A stretch of DNA of 64,000 nt from Sphingobacterium paludis (GTDB lineage Bacteria > Bacteroidota > Bacteroidia > Sphingobacteriales > Sphingobacteriaceae): contig NZ_SNZV01000006.1 of assembly GCF_004364125.1 (NCBI RefSeq), forward strand, positions 62,001-126,000, read 5' to 3'. The position numbers and the translations under genes are program-made. Every line of letters begins with the position of its first letter. The stretch's first letter is position 1. The notes under the pieces are model-generated. The model had not been told where the DNA came from, searched no databases, and worked only from the letters and a program-made list of their open reading frames with translations. Shown one piece after another: positions 24,692-34,142 of the stretch.

Positions 24692-25282
24692 ATGTTTACC
24701 GGCATTATCGAAACAGTGGGGATTATCGAAAAAATTGAGCAAGAACAAGCAAACCTGCACTACTACGTATCGTCCCATCTATCTAGCGCATTAAAAATAG
24801 ATCAGAGCGTCGCACATAATGGTGTGTGCCTGACGGTCGTTGGTATAGAAGAGGGCATGCATAAGGTGACAGCTATACAAGAAACGCTTACGAAATCTAA
24901 TTTGGGCACGCTACAAGTCGGCGATTTGATCAACATCGAACGCTGCACCCTTCTTAACGGTCGCCTCGACGGACATATTGTACAAGGACACGTTGACCAA
25001 ACCGCAACCTGCACGCAAAAGGAAGATCAAGACGGGAGCTGGCTGCTTACTTTCGAATACGATCCTTCGCTGCAGAACATCACCGTCGAAAAAGGTTCTA
25101 TTACCGTAAACGGTGTGAGCTTAACCGTTGTAAATTCAAAAGAAAATAGCTTCTCGGTAGCTGTTATACCTTATACTCTGGAAAACACAAACCTGCAAAA
25201 GCTGAACGTCGGCGACACGGTAAACCTTGAATTTGATATTGTAGGAAAATATGTAGCTAAAATAATGGCGCTCCGGGGATAG
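24692..25282 (+). CDS. ribE: Riboflavin synthase, alpha chain
   Basis: A 196-residue protein made of two lumazine-binding repeats. Each starts with a FTGIIE-type or DGHIVQGHVD-type motif: MFTGIIETVG at residue 1, AHNGVCLTV near 45, GRLDGHIVQGHVD near 89 and VEKGSITVNGVSLTVV near 130. It dismutates two 6,7-dimethyl-8-ribityllumazine molecules to riboflavin. A -7 box TACCTTTG at 24666-24673 lies 18 nt before the ATG; no clear -33 box. No FMN riboswitch was recognised upstream. Another riboflavin gene (ribD) lies at the far right of the window. Confidence 0.96.
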   Translation: MFTGIIETVGIIEKIEQEQANLHYYVSSHLSSALKIDQSVAHNGVCLTVVGIEEGMHKVTAIQETLTKSNLGTLQVGDLINIERCTLLNGRLDGHIVQGHVDQTATCTQKEDQDGSWLLTFEYDPSLQNITVEKGSITVNGVSLTVVNSKENSFSVAVIPYTLENTNLQKLNVGDTVNLEFDIVGKYVAKIMALRG

Positions 25283-25309
25283 GCTATAGCCTGTCGTCGC
25301 TAACCGAAG

Positions 25310-27052
25310 TTATTCAAGGTAATGGCCTTGCCTGACTAATAGTGCCCGGTACTTATTGAATACGCTAGATTTTGAGACGAATCCCAAGTAACGATTATCC
25401 TCGTCCACCACGGGTAAAATCCACACATCATCTCTGTTCATTTTAGACATGACAATGTCCATATTCTCCCGCTCTTTAATAATATCATTCGGCTTTTGGG
25501 CAAGTTTATCAAAGCTTTTCTCGACACCTTCCTCCTCTCCCAACAGGATGGAAAACAAACGTTCACTGTAAAGTATTCCCAACAATAGCCCTTTTTCATC
25601 GACAATGGGAAAAATGTTTCGTTTGGAATGTATGATGTCTGACTTTCTATCATTCGGTGTTTCTCCAGGCCGCAAAACAACAAAATTGGTTTCCAATACA
25701 TAGCGCAGTTTCATCATGCTCAAGACCGTACGATCTTTATCTTCGTAGGACAACAAATCACCTGACTCTGCCAGCACTTTCGTATAGATCGAATGTTTCA
25801 ATACCGATCTATTGATCAAGTAAGATATCGATGTCACGAGCATCAAGGGCACCATCAAGGTATATCCGCCCGTTATTTCCGCTATAAGAAATAAACCTGT
25901 CAAAGGCGCATGCATAATACCCGCTAAGGCGCCTGCCATACCCGCCATAACGAAATTTGGAACGTTTAACATCACCACCCCTGTTTGGTTCATACCATAG
26001 GCAAAAGCAAAGCCTATCAACCCTCCCATGACTAAGCTTGGACCAAACACGCCGCCGTTTCCACCACCGTTCAACGTAAACAACGACGCAAAAGATTTGG
26101 CAAATAAGGTCACAACGGTGTAAGCGATCACTACCCACGCCATATTTTTATAATCGGAAAAAAGACTATTTTGTACAATAGCATCAAATTTCCCATCCAG
26201 GATTTGCTGAATCGTGAGGTAACCCTCTCCGTACAAGGCCGGAAAGATAAAGATCATCAACCCTAAGGAAATGCCGCTGAACCACACCTTGTTGTAAGGA
26301 TTGGACACACGAGAAAACCACTTTTTAACAACCCCCGTCAACTTTGCGAAATACACGGTATACAGCCCCACAAGCACCGCCAGCAGTACATAAAAGAACA
26401 ATGCTTCTACTTCCCATTCGGTTGTAGCGGTATGGAACAGCGGCTCGCTGTAAAGCAACCTGGAAATCACGGAAGCTAGCGCTGCTGAGATTAACAGTGG
26501 AATAAAAGCCGGTATGGAAAATTCAGGCAATAAAATTTCGATCGCAAAGATCATCCCTGCAATAGGGCTGTTAAAAGCGCCCGATATTCCAGCGGCAGCC
26601 CCACACGCTAGCAGCATGGTAATCTCTTTGTATTGCAAACCGAAAAAGCGCCCTGTGTTGGACCCGATGGCTGAACCGCTGTAGGCGATCGGCGCTTCCA
26701 ATCCGCAGGAGCCACCAAAACCCACGGTAATCGCGCTGGTCACAATCTGGGAGTAAATGTTATGGGGCTCAATACGGCTCGATTTGCGAGAAATGGAATA
26801 AATGATGGGAGTTATCCCATGCTCTAATCGCTTGCCTTTTAAAAATTTTCGAACATAGATCACGCTTAACAAAATCCCGATCAAAGGCAGTATTAAATAA
26901 AACGAATACTTGAAATGCCAGTCAATATCGTTTTGAAGCGTGGACGCAATAAAATGCGTTAACCCTTTTAATAGTGCCGCCGCTAAGCCGCCGATGACCC
27001 CCACCACAAATGCCAGAATGATTAAAAAATTCCGATTGGAAATTTTTTTCAT
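25310..27052 (-). CDS. CLC chloride channel/transporter with C-terminal CBS domains
   Basis: From the ATG at 27052 the protein has 580 residues: about eleven membrane helices of the CLC fold, then two CBS domains (about 430-580). The CLC motifs are visible as GGSCGLEAP (gating Glu present), GGVFGPSL (GxFxP motif) and ITGGYTLMVP (central Tyr). At the position of the E. coli proton glutamate (E203, in FIIEEMR) the sequence is FAIEILLP, so that glutamate is Ile; this hints at a channel rather than a proton-coupled exchanger. Relatives often have about 20 more N-terminal residues; TTG codons at 27100 or 27109 could provide them. The gene follows oxyR on the same strand. Confidence 0.92.
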   Translation of the reverse strand: MKKISNRNFLIILAFVVGVIGGLAAALLKGLTHFIASTLQNDIDWHFKYSFYLILPLIGILLSVIYVRKFLKGKRLEHGITPIIYSISRKSSRIEPHNIYSQIVTSAITVGFGGSCGLEAPIAYSGSAIGSNTGRFFGLQYKEITMLLACGAAAGISGAFNSPIAGMIFAIEILLPEFSIPAFIPLLISAALASVISRLLYSEPLFHTATTEWEVEALFFYVLLAVLVGLYTVYFAKLTGVVKKWFSRVSNPYNKVWFSGISLGLMIFIFPALYGEGYLTIQQILDGKFDAIVQNSLFSDYKNMAWVVIAYTVVTLFAKSFASLFTLNGGGNGGVFGPSLVMGGLIGFAFAYGMNQTGVVMLNVPNFVMAGMAGALAGIMHAPLTGLFLIAEITGGYTLMVPLMLVTSISYLINRSVLKHSIYTKVLAESGDLLSYEDKDRTVLSMMKLRYVLETNFVVLRPGETPNDRKSDIIHSKRNIFPIVDEKGLLLGILYSERLFSILLGEEEGVEKSFDKLAQKPNDIIKERENMDIVMSKMNRDDVWILPVVDEDNRYLGFVSKSSVFNKYRALLVRQGHYLE

Positions 27053-27116
27053 CCGCCAATGGTTGATCTGGTCTAATTTTTTATAAATGGAGTAGTTCAA
27101 AATTCTCAATTTAGCT

Positions 27117-28058
27117 TTATAACTCAAAAGCCATAACCTCTTTCTTTTTCTTCGTCTTAAACCGTTCCGGAACAAGTTCTAAAATCTCATTCTTCAGCGC
27201 ACGCACCGCTTGCTTTTTCACAAAATTGGTGGTAGTTACTATACTAATTTCGCGAACGGGCTCGGGTGATTTAAAGTAGCGTACATGCCCCAGCTGATCC
27301 TCATCGTAGTTCAGAATACTCATTTCCGGAAGAATAGTCAGGCCGCCATTGATGTCGACCATACGTTTTAACGTTTCCACACTTCCCGTGTTGTATTCAA
27401 ACGTGCTGGCCCCACCTTGGTTGTGCTTGTAATGGCATAAATTTAACACCTGCCCGCGCATGCAATGCCCCTCATTCAACAACCACAACTTTTCATCGGC
27501 TATTTCATCCGTTGTAACCATCTTCTTCTGGTAAAGCGCGCTCTTTTCAGAAACATAGGCAACAAATGTTTCGTAATAAAGGGGCATCTCCTCTACCCCC
27601 GATTCCTGAAGAGGCGTAGACAAAATGCCGCAGTCTAACTTTCCAAGCTTTAATTCTTGGACGATTCGCTCCGTAGTATATTCCCAAATTTGCAGTTGCA
27701 ATTTTGGATAGGTTTTTAAAAATTTAGTCAATAAGTCTGGAAGCAGGTATGGCGCAACAGTGGGTATAACGCCTATCTTCAATTCCCCCGACACTTCCCC
27801 TTTGCTTTCTTGCAATAACTCCCCAATTTTTTTGCTTTCGTTTAAAATAACACGGGCCTGTTTGATGATCTTTTCGCCAATTTCTGTCGGAACCACGGGC
27901 TGCCGACTTCTATCAAAAACCTTTGCGCCAATTGATTCCTCCAACTTTTGTATCTGCATACTGAGCGTCGGTTGCGTGACAAAGCAATGCTCCGCTGCAG
28001 CCACGAAACTGCGGTAGGTGTCTACTGCAATAATATATTCTAATTGGACAAGAGTCAT
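27117..28058 (-). CDS. oxyR: LysR-type hydrogen peroxide regulator OxyR
   Basis: A 313-residue LysR regulator: N-terminal winged helix (about 1-60, VTQPTLSMQIQKLEESIG as recognition region) and a substrate-binding-like domain. The redox cysteines fall at residues 199 and 208 in GHCMRGQVLNLC, matching E. coli OxyR numbering and spacing, so peroxide would form a disulfide and switch on target genes. A -7 box TACCTTTG lies on the reverse strand at 28078-28085, 20 nt before the ATG. No catalase or Dps gene is adjacent; the CLC gene downstream may be cotranscribed. The C-terminus is basic (KTKKKKEV). Confidence 0.93.
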   Translation of the reverse strand: MTLVQLEYIIAVDTYRSFVAAAEHCFVTQPTLSMQIQKLEESIGAKVFDRSRQPVVPTEIGEKIIKQARVILNESKKIGELLQESKGEVSGELKIGVIPTVAPYLLPDLLTKFLKTYPKLQLQIWEYTTERIVQELKLGKLDCGILSTPLQESGVEEMPLYYETFVAYVSEKSALYQKKMVTTDEIADEKLWLLNEGHCMRGQVLNLCHYKHNQGGASTFEYNTGSVETLKRMVDINGGLTILPEMSILNYDEDQLGHVRYFKSPEPVREISIVTTTNFVKKQAVRALKNEILELVPERFKTKKKKEVMAFEL

Positions 28059-28263
28059 GCTATAAATTTTAGCTATGCAAAGGTAGCTATTCCAATTTTA
28101 TTACACCACTATTTATCTCAAAAGTTAATAACCAAAAAATGCAGGAGCACAGATTTTAGCGACAAGACTATCAAGCAGGCACCAACTGCTGACCCTGCTG
28201 AGTAAAGCGGAAGAGCTAGAAAATCTTTATTACCTTTGCTATCCTAAACGAGATTGGAAGATT

Positions 28264-30432
28264 ATGAAGACATTGAAATTGAAAGGTAGCGTCGCATGTG
28301 CATTGTTACTTGCTGCAAGCGCTTTTACCTTTTCGGGTTCCGTGCCTGATGAAGGTATGTTTCCCTTGAGCGAATTGAGCAAAGCCGGATTAAAAAAAGC
28401 TGGACTGAAGATAACGGAAAAGGAAATCTATAACCCTGGACAAATTGGTTTGGTTGATGCCCTAGTGCAGGTGAGCGGCTGCACAGGTTCTTTCGTCTCC
28501 CCCAATGGACTGATCGTGACCAACCACCACTGTGCGTTTAGCGCCGTGCAACTGGCAAGTACGCCCGCTTTTAATTATCTGAAAAATGGTTTCGTAGCCG
28601 ATAATAGGGAGCAGGAAATCGAGGCAAAGGGACTGACTATACGGATCACAGACTCGTACGCAGACGTATCAGCGGAGGTGCTGGGCGCAGTAGCCAACAT
28701 CACGGACCCAACAGACCGAATCAATACCATCAATAGGAAACGTGCGGAGATTGCCCAACGTGCCGAAGCCGAAGATCGCAGCATAAAGGCAGAGGTTTCA
28801 GAAATGTTTATTGGAAAAAGTTATGTGTTGTTTCGATACAAAACAATAGAAGACGTTCGTCTCGTGTATATCCCTCGGCAGGATATCGGCGAGTTTGGCG
28901 GTGAAACAGATAACTGGGTATGGCCACGCCATACCGGAGACTTCTCTTTCCTTCGGGCCTATGTCGCGCCAAACGGCTCTTCCGCAAAATACAGCAAAGA
29001 GAATATTCCGTACAAACCAAAAAAGCACTTAAAGATAAATCCGCAAGGCGTGAATGAAAATGACTTTGTCTTTATCCTCGGATATCCAGGCAGGACATTC
29101 AGACATCGACCTGCACAATATTTGGCCTATCAGGAACAGTTCCTGCTGCCATACACTTCGACGCTCTACGAGTTTCAGAATCAACAAATGCTAAACGCGG
29201 GTAAAAATGACCTCACTACGGAGCTCGCCCTGGCCACACGCGTAAAACGCAACGCAAACGTATTAAAAAATTACAAAGGCAAACTGAAAGGCCTACACAA
29301 CCTAAGCCTGGTAGACGCAAAACAGAAGGAGGATCAAAGCCTCGCTCAGTTTATTGACAACGACCCCAAATTAAAGGCCCAATATGGCAACCTAATGGCA
29401 GACATAGCCAAGCACTATGAGACGGTCTTTGAGGTGGCACAAAAAGAGCTTTGGTTTAATAATATGTATACAAGTACTCCCTTACTACGCGTTGCTAGCG
29501 CCATCAACGATTTCAAAACCGCCATTTCCAAGCAAAACGGGTTGAAAGCACAACAAGATTTTTTCGCCTTAAACATTCAGGAAGTGCAAAAACATCTAAA
29601 CGCTATTTATGCCAGCTACAATATAGGGGTAGACAAAGCTGTTGCCCAGCGTATGTTTCAGGACGCCTACCGCTTCGAAGGAGCAAACCAACTATCTTTT
29701 TTTTCAAAACAAAATTTCACCAGCGGCGATGAGGCAGCTTCCTATATCACAAATGCCATAGAAAAATCAAAATTAAACGATAAAGATATTCTTTACGGAA
29801 CTGTCTTGAAAGATGTGCAATCAGTAAAAAATTATACCGATAATCTTCTTGCGGCGCAGAAAGAGTTAGATGTGGAATTAACAGCCTTTAATACCGAGCA
29901 AAAAAGACGGGAAGGAATGTTGAACAAGCTAATGGGTGACTACGTGGCCGTGAAAGAAAAATTTCAGGCCAAGAGCTTTATTCCGGATGCAAACTCGACG
30001 CTGCGTCTGACCTTCGGAAACATTAAAGGCTACAGCCCGGCTGATGCAACGTACATGAAACCCTTCACAACGGTGAAAGGCCTTATCGAAAAGGGAAATT
30101 CTGGTTTACCAGAGTTTGAATATCCCGAAAGTATCAAAGCGGCCTGGCTAGCCAAAAATTTCGGCGCTTACACGAAAAAAGATTTGAATGACGTGCCGGT
30201 CAATATCTTATACAACATGGATACAACAGGCGGAAACTCAGGCTCGCCAATTATGAACGCCTACGGCGATTTGATCGGTATTAATTTCGACCGCTCGTAC
30301 GATGCTACCATAAACGACTTTGCATGGAACGAAAACTACAGCAGGTCTATTGGTGTTGATATACGCTATGTATTGTGGATAGCAGACAAAATCGACAATG
30401 CACAGTTCATTTTGAAAGAGATGGGCATTTAA
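28264..30432 (+). CDS. S46 family dipeptidyl-peptidase (DPP11-like)
   Basis: A 722-residue secreted serine peptidase with an N-terminal signal peptide (about 1-26). The catalytic triad of family S46 is visible: His in TNHHCAF (about residue 80), Asp in the TDNWVWPRHTGDFSF region (about 215-230) and Ser in TTGGNSGSPIMN (about 658). After the serine, the specificity position reads NFDR; Arg there marks DPP11 (Asp/Glu at P1), whereas DPP7 has Gly. These periplasmic enzymes release dipeptides for uptake in asaccharolytic or peptide-using Bacteroidota. A -7 box TACCTTTG lies at 28231-28238. A strong bidirectional terminator follows. Confidence 0.93.
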   Translation: MKTLKLKGSVACALLLAASAFTFSGSVPDEGMFPLSELSKAGLKKAGLKITEKEIYNPGQIGLVDALVQVSGCTGSFVSPNGLIVTNHHCAFSAVQLASTPAFNYLKNGFVADNREQEIEAKGLTIRITDSYADVSAEVLGAVANITDPTDRINTINRKRAEIAQRAEAEDRSIKAEVSEMFIGKSYVLFRYKTIEDVRLVYIPRQDIGEFGGETDNWVWPRHTGDFSFLRAYVAPNGSSAKYSKENIPYKPKKHLKINPQGVNENDFVFILGYPGRTFRHRPAQYLAYQEQFLLPYTSTLYEFQNQQMLNAGKNDLTTELALATRVKRNANVLKNYKGKLKGLHNLSLVDAKQKEDQSLAQFIDNDPKLKAQYGNLMADIAKHYETVFEVAQKELWFNNMYTSTPLLRVASAINDFKTAISKQNGLKAQQDFFALNIQEVQKHLNAIYASYNIGVDKAVAQRMFQDAYRFEGANQLSFFSKQNFTSGDEAASYITNAIEKSKLNDKDILYGTVLKDVQSVKNYTDNLLAAQKELDVELTAFNTEQKRREGMLNKLMGDYVAVKEKFQAKSFIPDANSTLRLTFGNIKGYSPADATYMKPFTTVKGLIEKGNSGLPEFEYPESIKAAWLAKNFGAYTKKDLNDVPVNILYNMDTTGGNSGSPIMNAYGDLIGINFDRSYDATINDFAWNENYSRSIGVDIRYVLWIADKIDNAQFILKEMGI

Positions 30433-30434
30433 CA

Positions 30435-30477
30435 AACAAAGAAGAAGGCTCCAGGGCCTTCTTCTTTGTTTTATTTT
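30435..30477. terminator. Bidirectional terminator after the S46 peptidase
   Basis: AACAAAGAAGAAGGC (30435-30449) pairs perfectly with GCCTTCTTCTTTGTT (30456-30470), a 15-bp stem with a 6-nt loop, followed by TTATTTT. It separates the peptidase from the convergent DUF1543 gene and overlaps that gene's last bases. Confidence 0.88.
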
Positions 30478-31025
30478 AAACTTGAAAATTTCACATAACC
30501 TATAGCGACATCATCTTCCGCAACGCCCTCCGCGGCTGAATGTATGACCAGCTGGTAGCGCTCCCGCATACCAGCAGGCAAAGCATCTTCTACGGTAAAT
30601 ATATCATCAACATCCAATCCATACTTATCGTCAATATGCGGAGATATGTGCTCCCGGAAAAAATTGCTGGATTTTGCTTTCGCTGTGGCTTCAGCGACAT
30701 CGCGTGCAACCACCAACTGCTTATAATGATATTCCTCGAAATCCTGTCCTCGATAGCCTCCCAGATTGACAAAAAACAGCTTCAAATCGGATGATGCTCC
30801 ATCTCCTCGCGATCGTACCGCAATGGAGTAGCCATCCACCACGGTTACCTCACGCCACGCGTCGACATGGAGTTTGCCATCGGCTTCCGCCCAAAAATCG
30901 TTCATTGCTGGTTTAAGATCGCGAAGATCGGTACCAATGCCAAAGAAGATATCGTGCTGTTCGGTAAATCGTCCTGTAGGCTTGCAGCCCAACAACACCA
31001 TGTGTAACTTATCCATTTTTATCAT
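30471..31025 (-). CDS. DUF1543 domain protein
   Basis: A 184-residue protein whose N-terminus carries the DUF1543 signature: LHMVLLGCKPTGRFTEQHDIFFGIG, followed by LHVDAWREV and LFFVNLGGYRGQDFEEYHYK (each quoted in parts). The function of this family is unknown; proteins appear soluble. The ATG at 31025 lies inside the upstream gene (17-nt overlap), so the two genes are translationally linked. The 3' end runs into the terminator shared with the S46 peptidase gene. Confidence 0.85.
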   Translation of the reverse strand: MIKMDKLHMVLLGCKPTGRFTEQHDIFFGIGTDLRDLKPAMNDFWAEADGKLHVDAWREVTVVDGYSIAVRSRGDGASSDLKLFFVNLGGYRGQDFEEYHYKQLVVARDVAEATAKAKSSNFFREHISPHIDDKYGLDVDDIFTVEDALPAGMRERYQLVIHSAAEGVAEDDVAIGYVKFSSLK

Positions 31026-31320
31026 GCCTATACCTAATTTCTAAATTAAGTATAATATCTCGCTTCTTGCCTTCGATAAGGGATAAATTTCCCGCTACAA
31101 AAACACCCTTCTTACCGTTGGCCTCATTGGAAATACCATATACAGTAGACTCGTCATCTGGATTAGAAGGCCCTTCATACCGGTATAAATGATCGATCTT
31201 ATAATGATCCGCATCGTTCAAGATCTCGTCAAATTCGACGTTAAAATCTATCGTGTAACCCATCTGCTGCAAATTCGCAAGTGCTACATCTGTTGTTTCA
31301 TAGTTGTGTTTCGTTTCCAT
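31009..31320 (-). CDS. Small phosphoribosylpyrophosphate synthetase-annotated family protein (unknown function)
   Basis: A 103-residue protein with the family pattern TTDVALANLQQMGYTIDFN, then a central YRYEGPSNPDDESTVYGI and a C-terminal KKGVFVAG strand. Database entries of this family are often labelled phosphoribosylpyrophosphate synthetase, but the protein is far too short for that enzyme and lacks its PRPP loop, so the label should not be trusted. The start is METKHNYETT at 31320 or four codons earlier at 31332. It overlaps the DUF1543 gene by 17 nt. Confidence 0.7.
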   Translation of the reverse strand: METKHNYETTDVALANLQQMGYTIDFNVEFDEILNDADHYKIDHLYRYEGPSNPDDESTVYGISNEANGKKGVFVAGNLSLIEGKKRDIILNLEIRYRHDKNG

Positions 31321-31435
31321 AATACTTAACATCCGTTCATCCTTATAACATGCCGGAATGAAATTCTGTTTTATATTTTATGAGAAAGCATGAATACGAT
31401 GCGGGCAGAAATGTTTTGTTTAGCCCCAAGCAGCG

Positions 31436-31466
31436 TTGTGCAAGTCGCCGGAATTAGCTATGTTTG
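31436..31466 (+). promoter_or_regulatory. Promoter of mazG
   Basis: TTG at 31436-31438, a 20-nt spacer and TATGTTTG at 31459-31466. Predicted transcription start near 31472, which lies after an upstream in-frame start at 31464 and supports the ATG at 31506. Confidence 0.55.
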
Positions 31467-31505
31467 GCTTTTGTTATTGTACATAGCATACACACCTTAG
31501 TCAAT

Positions 31506-32309
31506 ATGGCATACATCGCTCCAGAATCTCAAAACACGCCAGGCAAAGCTTTCGAAAGATTACTTCACGTGCTAGACACCCTTCGTATCGCGTGCCCTTG
31601 GGATCGCAAACAAACCATGGAATCGCTACGCCACCTTACCATCGAAGAAATGTATGAGCTTACTGATGCTATTCTGGAAAAGGACTACGCTGAAGTAAAG
31701 AAGGAACTTGGCGATGTGATGATGCATTTGGTATTTTACGCAAAGATTGCCGCCGAGCAAAACCAGTTTGACGTGGTGGAAGTACTCAACACTGTTTGCG
31801 ATAAATTGATTGCAAGACACCCCCATATCTACGGCGATACAAGCGTTGCTAACGAAGAGGATGTAAAGCGAAACTGGGAAGCGATCAAACTTGCCGAAGG
31901 CAATACATCTGTACTTTCTGGCGTACCGAAAGGGCTACCGGCCTTGGTAAAAGCTTATCGCATTCAAGACAAAGTGCGCGGCGTGGGTTTTGATTGGGAA
32001 GACAAAAGCCAGGTATGGTTAAAAGTAGAAGAAGAACTGGCGGAATTTAAAGACGAATTTGACTTGGAAAAGTCGCATGATATAGACTTAGATAAAGCAG
32101 AAGATGAATTCGGTGATCTCCTATTTTCATTGATCAATTACGCGCGGCATCTGAAAATAAACCCGGAAAATGCGCTGGAACGCACCAACAAAAAATTTAT
32201 AAAACGCTTTAACCACATTGAAAAGCGCGCCGCAGAAAATGGACAAACGCTGCAAGAAATGACGCTTGACGAGATGGATCGCTATTGGAACGAAGCAAAG
32301 AAGCTCTAG
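31506..32309 (+). CDS. mazG: Nucleoside triphosphate pyrophosphohydrolase MazG
   Basis: A 267-residue protein with two MazG repeats. The first (about 10-125) has CPWDRKQTMESLRHLTIEEMYEL and the metal motif KKELGDVMMHL (E-x-x-D type); the second has VEEELAEF and the DEFGDLLFSLINYARHL motif. MazG hydrolyses NTPs to NMP and pyrophosphate and cleans aberrant nucleotides. Length matches E. coli MazG (263). The start at 31506 agrees with both the family N-terminus and the promoter position. Confidence 0.96.
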   Translation: MAYIAPESQNTPGKAFERLLHVLDTLRIACPWDRKQTMESLRHLTIEEMYELTDAILEKDYAEVKKELGDVMMHLVFYAKIAAEQNQFDVVEVLNTVCDKLIARHPHIYGDTSVANEEDVKRNWEAIKLAEGNTSVLSGVPKGLPALVKAYRIQDKVRGVGFDWEDKSQVWLKVEEELAEFKDEFDLEKSHDIDLDKAEDEFGDLLFSLINYARHLKINPENALERTNKKFIKRFNHIEKRAAENGQTLQEMTLDEMDRYWNEAKKL

Positions 32310-32326
32310 ACGATGCGTTTGAACGC

Positions 32327-33025
32327 TTATGGCTCATCACAATTCAACGTATCTACTTTAATAAAAAGGGCTAAAAAGTTTTTCATCTGTGTGCCGTCAT
32401 ATACAACATGGTCGACTAGGCTATTCGCGCTGTTCCACCAGCCATAAACCAATACGTAGTCGAAAGCTAAATCCAACCTGTTGTCTTTCGACATATTTTC
32501 TAAGTAAGTGTTCCAAAGGTTTTCCGGCCACGCATTGTCAACCATCTTTGACTTGACAAGCTCCTCATAAACTTTCAACAGCTGCTCGCCGCCGTTGTTT
32601 AGCGCTTGGGCGTAGTACCAAGCTTTACTATCCTTTTGCACGGCCGCTATCAAATCCTCTGGCTTTGTTCGCGCATTTTTTTCGATTTTTTTAAGGGTGT
32701 AGGTTTGCTTGAGGTACGCGAGCATATCCGCCTTCAATTTTTTAAAATACGTATCCTCGACAACGTCGATAGCACGTACTTCGCGGATTGTTGATTCGTA
32801 GCGAGCCGTCAGCTCGGCCGAGGTGCCCCTATCATCAATAGAATACCCCATACCAACTATTCTGTAGGTGCTTAACAGTTGCTTTTCTGTAAATTTGCGA
32901 CTGTCGTAATGCCCCCTATAGCGGCACAGCTCGTCCGAGAATTCAACGGTCTTTGTTTGGGCGAAAGCGACCTGAACAAGTAAGTAAAAGCTTACGAAAC
33001 ATCGAAAAAAAACCATGTTTACCAT
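32327..33025 (-). CDS. Secreted protein of unknown function
   Basis: A 232-residue protein with an N-terminal signal peptide (hydrophobic residues about 5-21, cut likely after AFA or AFAQ). The mature part is mixed alpha-helical and acidic/basic with no recognised motif; a repeated WYYAQALNNGGEQLL segment is reminiscent of helical repeat packing but too short to call. ATGs at 33025 and 33016 are both possible. It is convergent with mazG (17 nt) and divergent from trpS. Confidence 0.65.
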   Translation of the reverse strand: MVNMVFFRCFVSFYLLVQVAFAQTKTVEFSDELCRYRGHYDSRKFTEKQLLSTYRIVGMGYSIDDRGTSAELTARYESTIREVRAIDVVEDTYFKKLKADMLAYLKQTYTLKKIEKNARTKPEDLIAAVQKDSKAWYYAQALNNGGEQLLKVYEELVKSKMVDNAWPENLWNTYLENMSKDNRLDLAFDYVLVYGWWNSANSLVDHVVYDGTQMKNFLALFIKVDTLNCDEP

Positions 33026-33094
33026 ACGATCGGATTAAAGAAACTAATATAAGGAGCTTGCTTGGATTTAGCAATTTATACGTAAATTCGCCAC

Positions 33095-34096
33095 ATGAAG
33101 GAAACTGTTGTAAGCGGTATCAGAAGTACCGGGAAACTACATTTAGGCAACTATTACGGTGCATTGAGCAACTTTGTCAAGATGCAAGATGCCTACAATT
33201 GCTTTTTTTTTATTGCGGATTTACACTCCCTAACGACACACCCTACTCCCGGGGATCTTAGTCGTACCGTTCGCGAGGTCGTCGTAGAATATTTAGCCGC
33301 CGGCATCAATCCCGAAACCTCCACGATATACGTTCAATCGGATGTTCCTGAAGTGGCTGAGCTGTATCTGTATTTGAATATGAATGCATACCTTGGCGAG
33401 TTGGAGCGAGCTACCGCGTTTAAGGATAAAGTGCGTGCAAATCCAGACAATGTCAATGCAGGGCTGCTCACCTACCCCGTGCTGATGGCTTCTGACATCT
33501 TACTCCATCATGGCACCAAAGTCCCCGTTGGCAAAGATCAAGAACAACACCTTGAAATGACGCGCACCTTTGGAAATCGCTTCAACAGGTTATACAATGT
33601 CGATTATTTTCAAGAAGCGATGGCGTTCTCGTATAGCGATAAACTCGTTAAGATACCAGGGCTTGATGGCAATGGAAAAATGGGGAAATCAAATGGCGAT
33701 GCCAGCTGCGTTTATTTGAGTGACACGCCAGAAGTCATCCGTAAAAAGGTGATGCGGGCCGTTTCAGACGCCGGACCGACAGAAATGAACCAGCCCAAAC
33801 CCGAAGCTATCCAAAATCTTTTCGACCTGATGAAGGTGGTATCCACAGCGGACACCTTGGCGCATTTCGAAGACCTGTATAATAATTGCGCTATACGTTA
33901 CGGCGATTTTAAAAAGCAGTTAGCAGAAGATATGGTCTTGGCGACCGAACCTGTGCGCTCCCGTATAAACGACATCACGAACGACGACGAATACCTTAAA
34001 AAAGTGGTTCGTCTAGGTGCCGAAAAAGCGAGCGAAAGTGCGCGCAAAACGATACGAGAAGTTCGAGAGATTATTGGCATCAAAAAGCTTTTCTAA
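33095..34096 (+). CDS. trpS: Tryptophanyl-tRNA synthetase
   Basis: A 333-residue class Ic synthetase. The HIGH-type motif is in STGKLHLGNYYGAL near residue 11, the Trp-binding segment MASDILLHHGTKVPVGKDQEQHLEM near 130-150 (quoted in parts), and the KMSKS motif reads KMGKS near residue 198. It charges tRNA-Trp. Length is typical. Downstream, a deoxynucleoside kinase follows after 46 nt on the same strand. Confidence 0.97.
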   Translation: MKETVVSGIRSTGKLHLGNYYGALSNFVKMQDAYNCFFFIADLHSLTTHPTPGDLSRTVREVVVEYLAAGINPETSTIYVQSDVPEVAELYLYLNMNAYLGELERATAFKDKVRANPDNVNAGLLTYPVLMASDILLHHGTKVPVGKDQEQHLEMTRTFGNRFNRLYNVDYFQEAMAFSYSDKLVKIPGLDGNGKMGKSNGDASCVYLSDTPEVIRKKVMRAVSDAGPTEMNQPKPEAIQNLFDLMKVVSTADTLAHFEDLYNNCAIRYGDFKKQLAEDMVLATEPVRSRINDITNDDEYLKKVVRLGAEKASESARKTIREVREIIGIKKLF

Positions 34097-34142
34097 TCAA
34101 CGAACAAGGTCTATTAAAAAATCTATTTATTAATTGAAAAGC

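Noticed and set aside
27053..27175. Longer CLC protein starting with TTG at 27175
   Set aside because: It would overlap the oxyR end in another frame and begin with an arginine-rich stretch unlike the family; a start near 27100 or at 27052 fits better.
31009..31332. Phosphoribosylpyrophosphate synthetase as a functional call
   Set aside because: The protein is about 100 residues with no PRPP-binding loop; only the family label in databases carries that name.
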